A DNA stretch of 64,000 nucleotides from Brevundimonas sp. UBA6550 (lineage in GTDB: Bacteria > Pseudomonadota > Alphaproteobacteria > Caulobacterales > Caulobacteraceae). The stretch is taken from the NCBI RefSeq assembly GCF_002434505.1, contig NZ_DJKE01000012.1, positions 1 through 64,000 of the forward strand. Reading direction: 5' to 3'. This document shows positions 7,646-15,694 of the stretch, piece by piece (positions within the stretch are counted from its first letter, which is position 1; each line of letters begins with the position of its first letter). The notes under the pieces were generated by a model that saw only the letters and a program-made list of their open reading frames with translations, was not told the origin of the DNA and ran no database searches. The translations under genes were made by a program, and so were the position numbers.

Positions 7646-9609
7646 GCCTCGCTCTTGATACGCGCCAGTTCGAAGCCGTCCACGACCTGATCCCCGACCG
7701 AGGCGGACACGCTTTCCACCACCCCGTCGAACGGAGCGGTCAGGGCGTGTTCCATCTTCATGGCTTCCAGCACGACGACAGGCTGTCCCTTAGCGACGGC
7801 GTCGCCCGCCTTGACCGGCGTCGCGACGATCTTGCCCGGCATGGGCGCGCGCAACGAGCCATCCGACGCCGCCCCTGCCCCTGCGCCCACCACGGCCCGA
7901 TGTCGCGTGACCCGACGCGCCTCCCCATCGACGAACAGCACGAAACCGTCGTCCAGGGTTTGATAACCGAACAGCCGATCACCCGCCTGGACCTGATCGA
8001 ATCCGACCTGAGCCATCGCGCCTTCTGAACCGCGCCATCCGGTTTCGACGGGCGCCACGGAAGCCGACACCGCAACGCCGTCGATCTGAGCATAAGCGGT
8101 CGTCTGCGGCGCCGCATTCAGCCGGACGCCGTACGACAGCCCCGGATGACCGCCCCAGGGACTGAATCGGTCCGCCTGTGTATCGACCTGCTCGGCCGCC
8201 GCCTCCGCGATCAGCGTCAGGGCCGCCAGCGTCGCTTCATTCGACGGCTGCGGCCGGAGGTCCGCCTCCTCCGCCGCGATGAAGCCGGTATCCACATCGC
8301 CCGCGACGAAGCGCGGATGCTCCAGGCAGCGCTTCAGGAAGCCGGCGTTGGCCTTGACCGGCCAGACCTCGACCTCGCCGGCCGCCTCGGCCAGACGCGC
8401 CGCCGCCGCCTCGCGCGTGTCCTCGTGCACGATCAGCTTGGCGATCATCGGGTCGTAGAACTGGCTGACCTCGCCGCCCTGCTCCACGCCGGTATCGACG
8501 CGGATGCCCTCCGGCATGACGAAATGGTCCAGCCTGCCGATGGAGGGCAAAAAGCCGTTCGCGGGGTCCTCGGCATACAGCCGCGCCTCCATGGCCCAGC
8601 CGTTCAGCTTGATCTGATCCTGTTTCAGCGGGATCGGCTCGCCCGCCGCGACGCGGAATTGCCATTCGACCAGATCGACGCCGGTCACGCTCTCGGTCAC
8701 AGGGTGTTCGACCTGAAGCCGGGTGTTCATCTCCATGAACCAGACGCCGTCCGCCTTCAGCCCGTCGGAGGCGTCGGCGATGAATTCGATGGTTCCGGCC
8801 CCGACATAGTTCACGGCCTTGGCCGCCTTGATCGCCGCCCCGGTCACGGCGGCGCGCACGGCCTCGCTCATGCCCGGCGCGGGGGCTTCCTCGATCACCT
8901 TCTGGTGGCGGCGTTGCAGGGAACAGTCGCGCTCGTACAGGTGGACGACATTGCCGTGCTTGTCCCCGAACACCTGCACCTCGATGTGGCGCGGGCGGGT
9001 GATGTAGCGTTCGATCAGAACCCGGTCGTCGCCGAAAGCCGCCGCTCCCTCACGCTTGGCGCTGGCCAGACCGGCGGCGAAGTCGGCGGGGTCGTCGACC
9101 CGCTTCATCCCCTTGCCGCCGCCGCCGGCGACCGCCTTGATCAGCACCGGATAGCCGATCCGCGCCGCCTCGGCCGTCAGCGTGTCCTCCGACTGGTCCG
9201 CCCCCTGATAGCCGGGCGTCACCGGCACATCGGCCTGGATCATCAAATCCTTGGCCGCGTCCTTCAGACCCATGGCCCGGATCGAGGACGGGTCCGGCCC
9301 GATCCAGATCAGGCCAGCCGCCGTGACGGCCTCCGCGAACTCGGCGTTTTCCGAGAGGAAACCATAGCCGGGGTGGATCGCCTCCGCCCCCGTCGCCCTG
9401 GCCGCCGCCAGCACCTTGGCGCCGTCCAGATAGCTTTCGCGCGCCGCCGCCGGGCCGATCAGCACGGCCTCATCGGCCTCGCGCACATGCAGGGCATGGG
9501 CGTCGGCCTCGGAATAGACGGCGATGGTGCGAATCCCCATCCGCTTGGCGGTGCGGAAGACGCGGCAGGCGATTTCGCCGCGATTGGCGACAAGGACGGA
9601 CTTGAACAT
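7642..9609 (-). CDS. mccA: Biotin-dependent acyl-CoA carboxylase alpha subunit, probably methylcrotonyl-CoA carboxylase
   Basis: 655 residues with a biotin carboxylase module (MFKSVLVANRGEIACRV start; ATP-grasp loop GGGGKGMK near 163; MNTRLQVEHPVTE), a linker region, and a C-terminal biotinyl carrier domain with the biotinylation motif EAMKMEHAL near 613. It carboxylates its own biotin for transfer by a beta subunit. Assignment to methylcrotonyl-CoA (leucine pathway) rather than propionyl-CoA or geranyl-CoA rests on the nearby mccB-like carboxyltransferase and enoyl-CoA hydratase on the same strand. A repeat element and a gene on the other strand separate it from those partners. Confidence 0.85.
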   Translation of the reverse strand: MFKSVLVANRGEIACRVFRTAKRMGIRTIAVYSEADAHALHVREADEAVLIGPAAARESYLDGAKVLAAARATGAEAIHPGYGFLSENAEFAEAVTAAGLIWIGPDPSSIRAMGLKDAAKDLMIQADVPVTPGYQGADQSEDTLTAEAARIGYPVLIKAVAGGGGKGMKRVDDPADFAAGLASAKREGAAAFGDDRVLIERYITRPRHIEVQVFGDKHGNVVHLYERDCSLQRRHQKVIEEAPAPGMSEAVRAAVTGAAIKAAKAVNYVGAGTIEFIADASDGLKADGVWFMEMNTRLQVEHPVTESVTGVDLVEWQFRVAAGEPIPLKQDQIKLNGWAMEARLYAEDPANGFLPSIGRLDHFVMPEGIRVDTGVEQGGEVSQFYDPMIAKLIVHEDTREAAAARLAEAAGEVEVWPVKANAGFLKRCLEHPRFVAGDVDTGFIAAEEADLRPQPSNEATLAALTLIAEAAAEQVDTQADRFSPWGGHPGLSYGVRLNAAPQTTAYAQIDGVAVSASVAPVETGWRGSEGAMAQVGFDQVQAGDRLFGYQTLDDGFVLFVDGEARRVTRHRAVVGAGAGAASDGSLRAPMPGKIVATPVKAGDAVAKGQPVVVLEAMKMEHALTAPFDGVVESVSASVGDQVVDGFELARIKSEA

Positions 9610-9642
9610 GAAGCGGTCTTAGCCGGATCGTGCGCGTCAGGC

Positions 9643-9815
9643 GAGAGCTTCTCCCTCCCCGTTCGGGGAGGGTGGCCGAGCGGAGCGAGGTCGGGTGGGG
9701 GCGGCCAGGCGACGTCTCACCGATCTGTTCTGCATCAAGCCATTGCGTCGTTGAAGGGCCGCCCCCGCCCGGTCGCTTGCGCGACCACCCTCCCCATTTT
9801 GGGGAGGGAGAGTTC
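9643..9815. repeat. Intergenic palindromic repeat, family B copy 1
   Basis: Two G+C-rich hairpins (CCTCCCC-GTTC-GGGGAGG and CCTCCCC-ATTTT-GGGGAGG) bracket an inverted segment of about 170 bp (GGTCGGGTGGGGGCGG at the left, CCGCCCCCGCCCGG at the right). A related element lies at 43860-44003. It occupies the space between divergent mccA and the TIGR02466 gene and encodes nothing evident. Confidence 0.7.
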
Positions 9816-9848
9816 CCGTCTCGCTCCCGACCCGCTATCCCGCTCTCC

Positions 9849-10460
9849 ATGTCCCTGCGCCCCCTCTTCGTCACCCAGGTCTATGAAGCCTCCCTCGCCG
9901 AGGGTCGGGGTTGGGCCGACTTCAACGAACAACTGATCGACGTCGTCCGCATGATGGCCGAGGAGGACGCGGCCGGTCGCCGCTGGTGTCGCGACAACGC
10001 CTATCGCGGCTACACCTCCTATGCTTCGCTCAACGACCTGCCCCAGCGTTTCCCCGAGTTCGCGGAACTGAAACGGCATCTGGACCGTCACGCCGTCGCC
10101 TACGCCAAGGCCCTGAACTTCGACCTGGCGCGCAAACCCCGCCTGGACAACCTATGGGTCAATATCCTTAAGCCCGGCGGCGGCCATACCGGACACATCC
10201 ACCCCCACGCCTTCCTGTCGGGGACCGTCTATATCGACATCCCGGACGGCGCCTCGTCGCTGAAGATCGAAGACCCCCGACTGCCCTTCATGATGGCGCG
10301 CCCCAGCGTCACCGACGACGCGCCCGAGGCCGAGCGCCCGTTCGTCTATCTGCATCCGAAGGCGGGCACGGTCCTGATGTGGGAAAGCTGGCTGCGGCAC
10401 GAGGTGCCGACCAACCAGGCCAAGGCCGACCGCATTTCGATCAGCTTCAACTACGCCTGA
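9849..10460 (+). CDS. TIGR02466-type putative 2OG-Fe(II) oxygenase
   Basis: 203 residues. The N-terminus MSLRPLFVTQVYEASL, the stretch LDNLWVNILKPGGGHTGHIHPHAFLSG with closely spaced histidines, the acidic strand IEDPR, and the C-terminal VLMWESWLRHEVPTN followed by RISISFNY match the TIGR02466 family, thought to be double-stranded beta-helix dioxygenases. The His-rich segment (about 110-120) and the late RHEVP histidine would be the iron ligands. Substrate unknown. It is inserted on the opposite strand between mccA and liuC. The ATG at 9849 fits the family start; the upstream open frame runs through the repeat. Confidence 0.75.
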   Translation: MSLRPLFVTQVYEASLAEGRGWADFNEQLIDVVRMMAEEDAAGRRWCRDNAYRGYTSYASLNDLPQRFPEFAELKRHLDRHAVAYAKALNFDLARKPRLDNLWVNILKPGGGHTGHIHPHAFLSGTVYIDIPDGASSLKIEDPRLPFMMARPSVTDDAPEAERPFVYLHPKAGTVLMWESWLRHEVPTNQAKADRISISFNYA

Positions 10461-10501
10461 ACGGAACGGCCGACCTCTTCATGCGCCCGAGAACGCCTCC
10501 T

Positions 10502-10540
10502 GGATTCCGGGCTCGTCCTTCGAACGCCCCGGAATGACGG
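10502..10540. repeat. Short palindromic intergenic repeat
   Basis: ATTCCGGG at 10504-10511 pairs with CCCGGAAT at 10528-10535 and is followed by GACGG. It resembles the ends of the longer GTCATCC/GGATGAC elements elsewhere in the window and lies between convergent gene ends, where it could also act as a transcription terminator. Confidence 0.5.
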
Positions 10541-10550
10541 CGGAAGAGGA

Positions 10551-11450
10551 TCACACCGTCCAGCTGGCCTTGCGCTTTTCCAGGAAGGCCAGCACGCCCT
10601 CGCGGCCTTCGTCCGACACGCGGGCGCGGGCGATGCGTTTGGCGGTTTCGTCCAGCAGGCCCGAGTCGATCTTGTGGTGGGCGATGTCGTTGACCAGACG
10701 CTTGGCCTCGCCCATCGCGCCGGGCGCATTGTTGGTCAGGCTGTCGCTGAGCATGGCGATGAACTCGTCCACCGACCCCTCGGGCAGCACCAGATCGATC
10801 AGGCCGGCATGGGCGGCGTAGTCGGCGTCGAAGGCGTTGGCGGTCAGGAACAGCTGGCGGGCGCGGCGCGCGCCGACCGCCTCGATCACATAGGGGGCGA
10901 TGGTCGCCGGAATCAGACCCAGCTTGACCTCGGAAAAGGCGAAGCGCGCGCCCTCTACCGCCACGGCCATGTCGCAGGCGGCGACGATGCCCGCGCCCCC
11001 GCCCATGGCGTTGCCCTCGACCACCGCCACCGTCAGGGCGGGGATGTCGTGCAGCGCCTTCAGCATCTTGGCCAGGCCCATGGCGTCGTCGCGGTTGTCG
11101 CTTTCTGACCATCCGGCGGCGTCGCGCATCCAGTTCAGATCGGCGCCGGCGCTGAAGGTGCCGCCCGCTCCGCGAATGAAGACGGCCCGCACCCGGTCCG
11201 CGCCGTGCAGCGTCTCGAACGCCTCGTGCAGGGCGGCGATGGTGGCGGCGTCGAAGGCGTTCTTCTTGGCCGGACGGTTGATGGTGACAAAGACCACGCC
11301 GTCGGTGGTCGAATCGATCTGCACCAGATCGTCGTCGGCGTCAGGCGCGGCGTCAGGCACCAGCGGCTGGGCGATGCTGTTGATCTCGGCCGCCTCGGCG
11401 TCGGTGACGTCCAGGGCGTTCAGGTCGGCTTCGGTGGGCGTTTCGGCCAT
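10551..11450 (-). CDS. liuC: Enoyl-CoA hydratase/isomerase family, probably 3-methylglutaconyl-CoA hydratase
   Basis: 299-residue crotonase-fold enzyme. Core motifs are ITINRP-like VTINRPAKKNAFDAATI, AVFIRGAGGTFSAGADLNWM (oxyanion hole) and VAVVEGNAMGGGAGIVAACDMAVA, with active-site glutamates in the expected SEVKLGLIPATI region. Its place between the carboxylase subunit genes suggests the methylglutaconyl-CoA step of leucine catabolism. About 45 acidic, Asp/Ala-rich residues precede the crotonase core, longer than usual; an internal start could remove them, but no better ribosome site is obvious. Three bases separate it from the lipoprotein gene upstream. Confidence 0.8.
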   Translation of the reverse strand: MAETPTEADLNALDVTDAEAAEINSIAQPLVPDAAPDADDDLVQIDSTTDGVVFVTINRPAKKNAFDAATIAALHEAFETLHGADRVRAVFIRGAGGTFSAGADLNWMRDAAGWSESDNRDDAMGLAKMLKALHDIPALTVAVVEGNAMGGGAGIVAACDMAVAVEGARFAFSEVKLGLIPATIAPYVIEAVGARRARQLFLTANAFDADYAAHAGLIDLVLPEGSVDEFIAMLSDSLTNNAPGAMGEAKRLVNDIAHHKIDSGLLDETAKRIARARVSDEGREGVLAFLEKRKASWTV

Positions 11451-11453
11451 GAT

Positions 11454-11915
11454 CTATCCTTGCGGGCAGCGGATGACGACGTGGGGATCGTCGCCATAGT
11501 TGAAGCTGAGCGTCTGCCGGTCGTGCGACAGCGTCAGGGTGCGTTCAAGACGACGGACATCCCCGTCGTTGTCGTGATCGACCGTCAGCCTAACGCTCTC
11601 GGGCGTGATTTCGTTGACCGCGATCACAGCGTCAGAGGTTTCCGAGTAGGTGATGCTCTCGGCGCCGATGGTCAGGCTCATCTTGCCCGTGCTGTCCTCG
11701 GCCGCGCATTCATCGAGATCGGACGCCCAGACGCCGCGAAAGGCTTGCGGCACGGCGGTCGTGATGGCCTCGGAAACCGTTGGGGCGACGCTCGGCGACG
11801 GCGCCTGAGGGGCGCGTTGCGCCGCCGGCTTCTGATCGTCCCGATCACAAGATGCGAGGACCAGCATCGAGGCTGCAAGGGTTCCCGCCATGAACAGGAT
11901 GGACGCACGTTTCAT
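11454..11915 (-). CDS. Hypothetical lipoprotein in the leucine-catabolism cluster
   Basis: 153 residues from ATG 11915. A lipoprotein signal MKRASILFMAGTLAASMLVLASC ends in a lipobox with the acylated cysteine near residue 23. A proline/alanine-rich linker leads into a beta-rich domain with two cysteines (DECAAED, VVIRCPQG) and WASDLDECAAEDS, which resembles small lysozyme-inhibitor-like or C-type beta domains without a firm family match. It sits tightly between mccB (29 bases) and liuC (3 bases). Why an envelope lipoprotein is within a cytoplasmic catabolic cluster is unclear. Confidence 0.65.
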   Translation of the reverse strand: MKRASILFMAGTLAASMLVLASCDRDDQKPAAQRAPQAPSPSVAPTVSEAITTAVPQAFRGVWASDLDECAAEDSTGKMSLTIGAESITYSETSDAVIAVNEITPESVRLTVDHDNDGDVRRLERTLTLSHDRQTLSFNYGDDPHVVIRCPQG

Positions 11916-11943
11916 CGGAGATTTCTGCACCACGACGCTCGGC

Positions 11944-13536
11944 TCACATCCTGAACAGGCCGAACGTCGTCTCCGGGATCGGGGCGTTCAGGCTGGCGCT
12001 GATGGCCAGGCCCAGCACGTCGCGGGTCTGGGCCGGGTCGATGACGCCGTCGTCCCACAGGCGGGCGGTGGCGTAATAGGGATTGCCCTCGTCCTCGTAC
12101 TTCTGACGGATGGGCGCCTTGAAGGCCTCGGCGTCCTCCGCGCTCCAGGTCTCGGCGTCGCGGTGGACGGTGGCCAGGACGCTGGCGGCCTGTTCCCCGC
12201 CCATGACCCCGATCCGGCTGTTGGGCCAGGTGAACAGGAAGCGCGGCGAATAGGCCCGGCCGCACATGCCATAGTTCCCCGCGCCGAAGCTGCCGCCGAT
12301 CAGGACGGTGAACTTAGGAACTTCTGCGCTGGCGACGGCCGTCACCAGCTTGGCCCCGTCCTTGGCGATGCCGCCCGCCTCGTATTTGCCGCCGACCATG
12401 AAGCCCGAGATGTTCTGCAGGAACAGCAGCGGGATTTTGCGCTTGCAGGCCAGCTCGATGAAGTGCGCGCCCTTCTGCGCGCTCTCGGAAAAGATCACGC
12501 CGTTGTTGGCCAGTATGGCGACCGGATAGCCCCAGATGCGCGCGAAACCGCAGACCAGGGTCGAGCCGTAAAGCGTCTTGAACTCGTCGAACTCCGACCC
12601 GTCCACCAGCCGGGCGATGACCTCGCGCACATCATAGGGCGCCCGCACGTCGTCGGGGATCAGGCCGTACAGTTCGTCCGCGTCGAAGGCCGGCGCGTGC
12701 GGTTCGCGCACATCCATCTCGACCGCCTTGGTGGTGTTCAGATTGGCGACGATGGAGCGCACGATCTCCAGCGCGTGTTCGTCGTTTTCGGCCACATGAT
12801 CGACCACGCCCGAGCGGCGGCCGTGGGTTTCGGCACCGCCCAGCTCCTCGGCCGAGATAACCTCGCCCGTGGCCGCCTTCACCAGCGGCGGACCGGCCAA
12901 GAAGATGGCGCCCTGGTTTCGAACGATGATCGTCTCGTCCGACATGGCGGGAACATAGGCCCCGCCGGCGGTCGACAGGCCCATGACGCAGGCGATCTGG
13001 GCGATGCCCTTGGCGCTCATCCGAGCCTGGTTGAAGAAGATGCGGCCGAAATGATCGCGGTCGGGAAACACCTCGGCCTGGTGCGGCAGATTGGCCCCGC
13101 CGGAATCCACCAGATAGACGCACGGCAGGCGGTTCTGCTCGGCGATTTCCTGGGCGCGCAGGTGCTTCTTCACCGTCATGGGGAAATAGGCGCCGCCCTT
13201 CACCGTCGGATCGTTGCAGACGATCATGACCTCTCGGCCCGAAACCCGGCCGATCCCGGCGATGACGCCCGCCGCCGGCGCCTCGCCGTCATACATGCCG
13301 TGGGCGGCCAGCTGCCCGATCTCCAGGAAGGGCGAGCCGGGGTCCAGCAGCCGCTCGACCCGGTCGCGCGGCAACAGCTTGCCCCGCGCCACATGGCGCT
13401 CGCGCGACTTGTCGGAACCGCCGCGCGCGGCCTTGGCCACATGGTCGCGCAGTTCGGCGACCAGGGCGCTGTTGTGGGCGTGCAGGGACTTGTACTTTTG
13501 GCTTTGCGGATCGACCGCTGACGTCAGCTTCGGCAT
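11944..13536 (-). CDS. mccB: Acyl-CoA carboxylase beta subunit, probably methylcrotonyl-CoA carboxylase carboxyltransferase
   Basis: 530 residues with tandem N- and C-terminal carboxyltransferase domains of the biotin-dependent carboxylase family. Visible signatures are [29 protein letters not shown] N-domain strands, [42 protein letters not shown] (acyl-CoA site) and [15 protein letters not shown] plus [15 protein letters not shown] in the C-domain. [16 protein letters not shown] and the ending [10 protein letters not shown] are typical of MCC beta. With the alpha subunit and hydratase it would convert 3-methylcrotonyl-CoA toward HMG-CoA. Confidence 0.9.
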   Translation of the reverse strand: MPKLTSAVDPQSQKYKSLHAHNSALVAELRDHVAKAARGGSDKSRERHVARGKLLPRDRVERLLDPGSPFLEIGQLAAHGMYDGEAPAAGVIAGIGRVSGREVMIVCNDPTVKGGAYFPMTVKKHLRAQEIAEQNRLPCVYLVDSGGANLPHQAEVFPDRDHFGRIFFNQARMSAKGIAQIACVMGLSTAGGAYVPAMSDETIIVRNQGAIFLAGPPLVKAATGEVISAEELGGAETHGRRSGVVDHVAENDEHALEIVRSIVANLNTTKAVEMDVREPHAPAFDADELYGLIPDDVRAPYDVREVIARLVDGSEFDEFKTLYGSTLVCGFARIWGYPVAILANNGVIFSESAQKGAHFIELACKRKIPLLFLQNISGFMVGGKYEAGGIAKDGAKLVTAVASAEVPKFTVLIGGSFGAGNYGMCGRAYSPRFLFTWPNSRIGVMGGEQAASVLATVHRDAETWSAEDAEAFKAPIRQKYEDEGNPYYATARLWDDGVIDPAQTRDVLGLAISASLNAPIPETTFGLFRM

Positions 13537-13556
13537 GAGGCTGGTTTAGGCGGGCT

Positions 13557-13634
13557 GGGTGAAAAGTGCTAGTGAGCAAGGGGTGAGCGGCGAACTCGAC
13601 TGGCTAACCTCTCGCTCACTAGCACTTTTCACCC
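13557..13634. repeat. Perfect 21-bp inverted repeat with 36-bp spacer
   Basis: The 21 bases at 13557-13577 (starting GGGTGAAAAGTGC, ending GTGAGC) are the exact reverse complement of 13614-13634. The 36-bp spacer contains a second GGTGAGC-like and CTCGC sequence. It lies between divergent mccB and the rpsF operon. It is too long and too perfect to be an ordinary operator and has no T-run for an intrinsic terminator; a small mobile palindrome or an RNA structure in the rpsF leader are possibilities. Confidence 0.8.
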
Positions 13635-13818
13635 GCACGTCCCGCCATCCTTGCCAGTGGCGGCCTTTTCCCCTATAGGCCCCGCCTTTCCAGGGCTTCG
13701 GTCCTGACGTGGAGCACCAAAGGGTTGGACGTTCGGTCCGGCCGCCACGCCAGGAGCCATCGTGGAGATCGACTTACCCGGTCGTTTCCGCGCCGACGCC
13801 CACAAGGGAGACTACCGC

Positions 13819-14205
13819 ATGGCTCTTTACGAGCACACGGTCATGACGCGCCAAGACATCTCGGCGCAGCAGGCCGAAGCGCTGAATGACACCATCAAGG
13901 ATCTGATCGTCGCCGGTGGCGGCTCGGTCGCCAAGATCGAATACTGGGGTCTGCGCAACCTGACGTACCGCGTGAAGAAGAACCGCAAGGCTCACTATTC
14001 GCTGCTGGCCGTCGACGCCCCTCCGGCCGCCATGGCCGAAGTCGAGCGTCAGCTGGGCATCAACGAAGACGTGCTGCGCTGGCTGACCGTCCGCGTCGAG
14101 GAACTCGACCTGGAACTGTCGCCGCTGCTGGCCCGCCGCGAGCGTGAACGCGAGCGTGAGCGCGAGCGCACCCCGCGCGAAGACGCCGCCGCCGACGCCG
14201 AATAA
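13819..14205 (+). CDS. rpsF: 30S ribosomal protein S6
   Basis: 128 residues: [40 protein letters not shown] and the [17 protein letters not shown] core of S6, with a C-terminal charged tail of alternating Arg-Glu ([11 protein letters not shown]) that is longer than the E. coli form. S6 pairs with S18 on the 30S platform. ATG 13819 has AGGGAG upstream and gives the canonical start. It is first in the rpsF-rpsR-rplI operon with a leader of unknown structure. Confidence 0.97.
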   Translation: MALYEHTVMTRQDISAQQAEALNDTIKDLIVAGGGSVAKIEYWGLRNLTYRVKKNRKAHYSLLAVDAPPAAMAEVERQLGINEDVLRWLTVRVEELDLELSPLLARRERERERERERTPREDAAADAE

Positions 14206-14217
14206 GGAACCCGGAAC

Positions 14218-14496
14218 ATGACCGACACCACCGCCCCGACCCCGGGCGCCCCGGCCGGCTCCGGCTCGGCCGGCCGCCGCCCCTTCTATCGCCGCCGCAA
14301 GGTCTGCCCGTTCTCGGGCGCCAATGCGCCGAAGATCGACTACAAGGACGTCAAGCTGCTGCAGCGTTACGTCTCCGAACGCGGCAAGATCGTGCCTTCG
14401 CGCATCACCGCCGTCTCCCAGAAGAAGCAGCGCGAACTGGCCAAGGCCATCAAGCGCGCCCGCTATCTGGCCCTCCTGCCGTACGTGGTGAAGTAA
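14218..14496 (+). CDS. rpsR: 30S ribosomal protein S18
   Basis: 92 residues ending [13 protein letters not shown], with [10 protein letters not shown] and [18 protein letters not shown] as S18 signatures. An Ala/Gly/Pro-rich N-terminal extension of about 18 residues precedes the core. It lies 12 bases after rpsF and one base before rplI, so the three are one operon. Confidence 0.97.
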   Translation: MTDTTAPTPGAPAGSGSAGRRPFYRRRKVCPFSGANAPKIDYKDVKLLQRYVSERGKIVPSRITAVSQKKQRELAKAIKRARYLALLPYVVK

Positions 14497-14497
14497 G

Positions 14498-15082
14498 ATG
14501 AAGGTCGTTCTGCTGGAACGCGTCGAGAATCTCGGCGCCATCGGCGACGTCGTGTCCGTCAAGGACGGCTTCGCCCGTAACTTCCTTCTGCCGCGCGACA
14601 AGGCCCGCCGGGCCACCGCCGCGAACCTGAAGGCGTTCGAACTCGACCGCGCCGCCATCGAGCAGCGCAACGAGAAGAACAAGGCCGACGCACAGAAGGT
14701 CGCCGACAAGATCGACGGCCAGACCTACGTCATGATCCGTCAGGCCGGTGAAACCGGGCACCTGTACGGTTCGGTCGCAGGCCGCGACGTCGCCGAGGCC
14801 ATCCAGGCCGAAGGCGGCAAGGTCGAGCGCTCGCAGGTCGTCCTGAACACGGCGATCAAGAGCCTGGGCGTCCACGAAGTGCCGGTCCGCCTGCACGCCG
14901 AGGTCCGCGCCACGGTCAAGATCAACATCGCCCGCTCGATGGACGAGGCCGAGCGCCAAGCCAAGGGCGAGGACGTGATCCGCAGCCAGTTCGACGATGA
15001 GCGCCAGGCCGCCGAGCAATCGGCCCAGGAGCTGATCGAAGGCGGCGCCGGTCAACAGGAAGGCTTCGGCGACGAAGCCTGA
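14498..15082 (+). CDS. rplI: 50S ribosomal protein L9
   Basis: 194 residues: MKVVLLERVENLGAIGDVVSVKDGFARNFLLP is the L9 N-domain signature region (residues 1-32), followed by the long connecting helix and the C-domain (GETGHLYGSVAGRDVAEAI). An acidic Glu/Gln-rich tail of about 45 residues extends beyond the typical 150-residue protein, as in other Alphaproteobacteria. Last gene of the rpsF operon and followed by a strong terminator. Confidence 0.97.
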   Translation: MKVVLLERVENLGAIGDVVSVKDGFARNFLLPRDKARRATAANLKAFELDRAAIEQRNEKNKADAQKVADKIDGQTYVMIRQAGETGHLYGSVAGRDVAEAIQAEGGKVERSQVVLNTAIKSLGVHEVPVRLHAEVRATVKINIARSMDEAERQAKGEDVIRSQFDDERQAAEQSAQELIEGGAGQQEGFGDEA

Positions 15083-15122
15083 TCCCTGCCCGGCCTTCGG
15101 GCCGGATCGGTGAAGACATCAG

Positions 15123-15153
15123 GGGCGCGTTCCGCAAGGAACGCGCCCTTTTT
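15123..15153 (+). terminator. Rho-independent terminator after rplI
   Basis: An 11-bp perfect stem GGGCGCGTTCC/GGAACGCGCCC with GCAA tetraloop is followed by TTTTT. It ends the rpsF-rpsR-rplI transcript 41 bases after the rplI stop. Confidence 0.95.
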
Positions 15154-15694
15154 GCTGCGCGCGCCACGCCAGATCCTGCGCGGGCGGTGCATGACAAGTT
15201 TACAACACCGTTCGCCGCTCACGGTCCCAACGCCGCGCCACGCACGAAATGACCTTGACGCCACGTCTTTGCGAACGACACCTTCGTCAACGACAGTGAC
15301 GAACGATCCGAACGGTAATTTTTTGCTTGCGGGCGCTTGGCTTGATCGCTGAGCAGAACGGGGCGCGTCGTTGGACACAGGCTTGGAGGTCGCCGGATAT
15401 TTCGCCATGTTCAACACGTCGTCGGCCGCATATCGACCTCCTCAACGCCCGGCTTCAGGGATTAGATTTTCTGAACCATCCGACCAGCAAACATGGCAAG
15501 GCGGCCCGATTGACCCGCCCCATATCCGCCCCGATATGGCCATGAACATTGGGCGGCGCGCTTGCCGTCCGGGGGAATTCCGAATGTCCAAGCCACGTCC
15601 TCGTGCAGTTTTTCTGCAGCCGCACGCCCGATGTCGCCTCCAGGCCGTCCCTCACCAGCTTACGCGCCAAGACCAATAACAGGACACTCTCTCG
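15154..15694. other. Gene-free interval upstream of a TonB-dependent receptor
   Basis: 541 bases without a convincing gene. It contains a 7-bp inverted repeat TTCGTCA/TGACGAA (15283-15289 and 15297-15303) with a 7-base spacer, close to the A/T-rich GGTAATTTTTTGC at about 15315, which might be an operator/promoter for the receptor. Short open frames here (for example 15371-15679) have no ribosome site, no family resemblance and a composition unlike coding DNA. Confidence 0.5.

Noticed and set aside
3080..7690. Very long (1536-codon) open frame on the plus strand across metG and the MATE gene
   Set aside because: It is the antisense of metG, the MATE gene and DUF1489, which carry clear family motifs. 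Long antisense frames are common in G+C-rich DNA with few stop codons, and the translation shows no domain.
13762..13818. Upstream in-frame start for rpsF
   Set aside because: S6 starts with MALYEHT at 13819, which has a good ribosome site; the 19 upstream codons are leader.
15371..15679. 102-codon open frame upstream of the first TonB receptor
   Set aside because: No ribosome site, no recognisable domain and mixed overlapping frames; treated as non-coding leader DNA.
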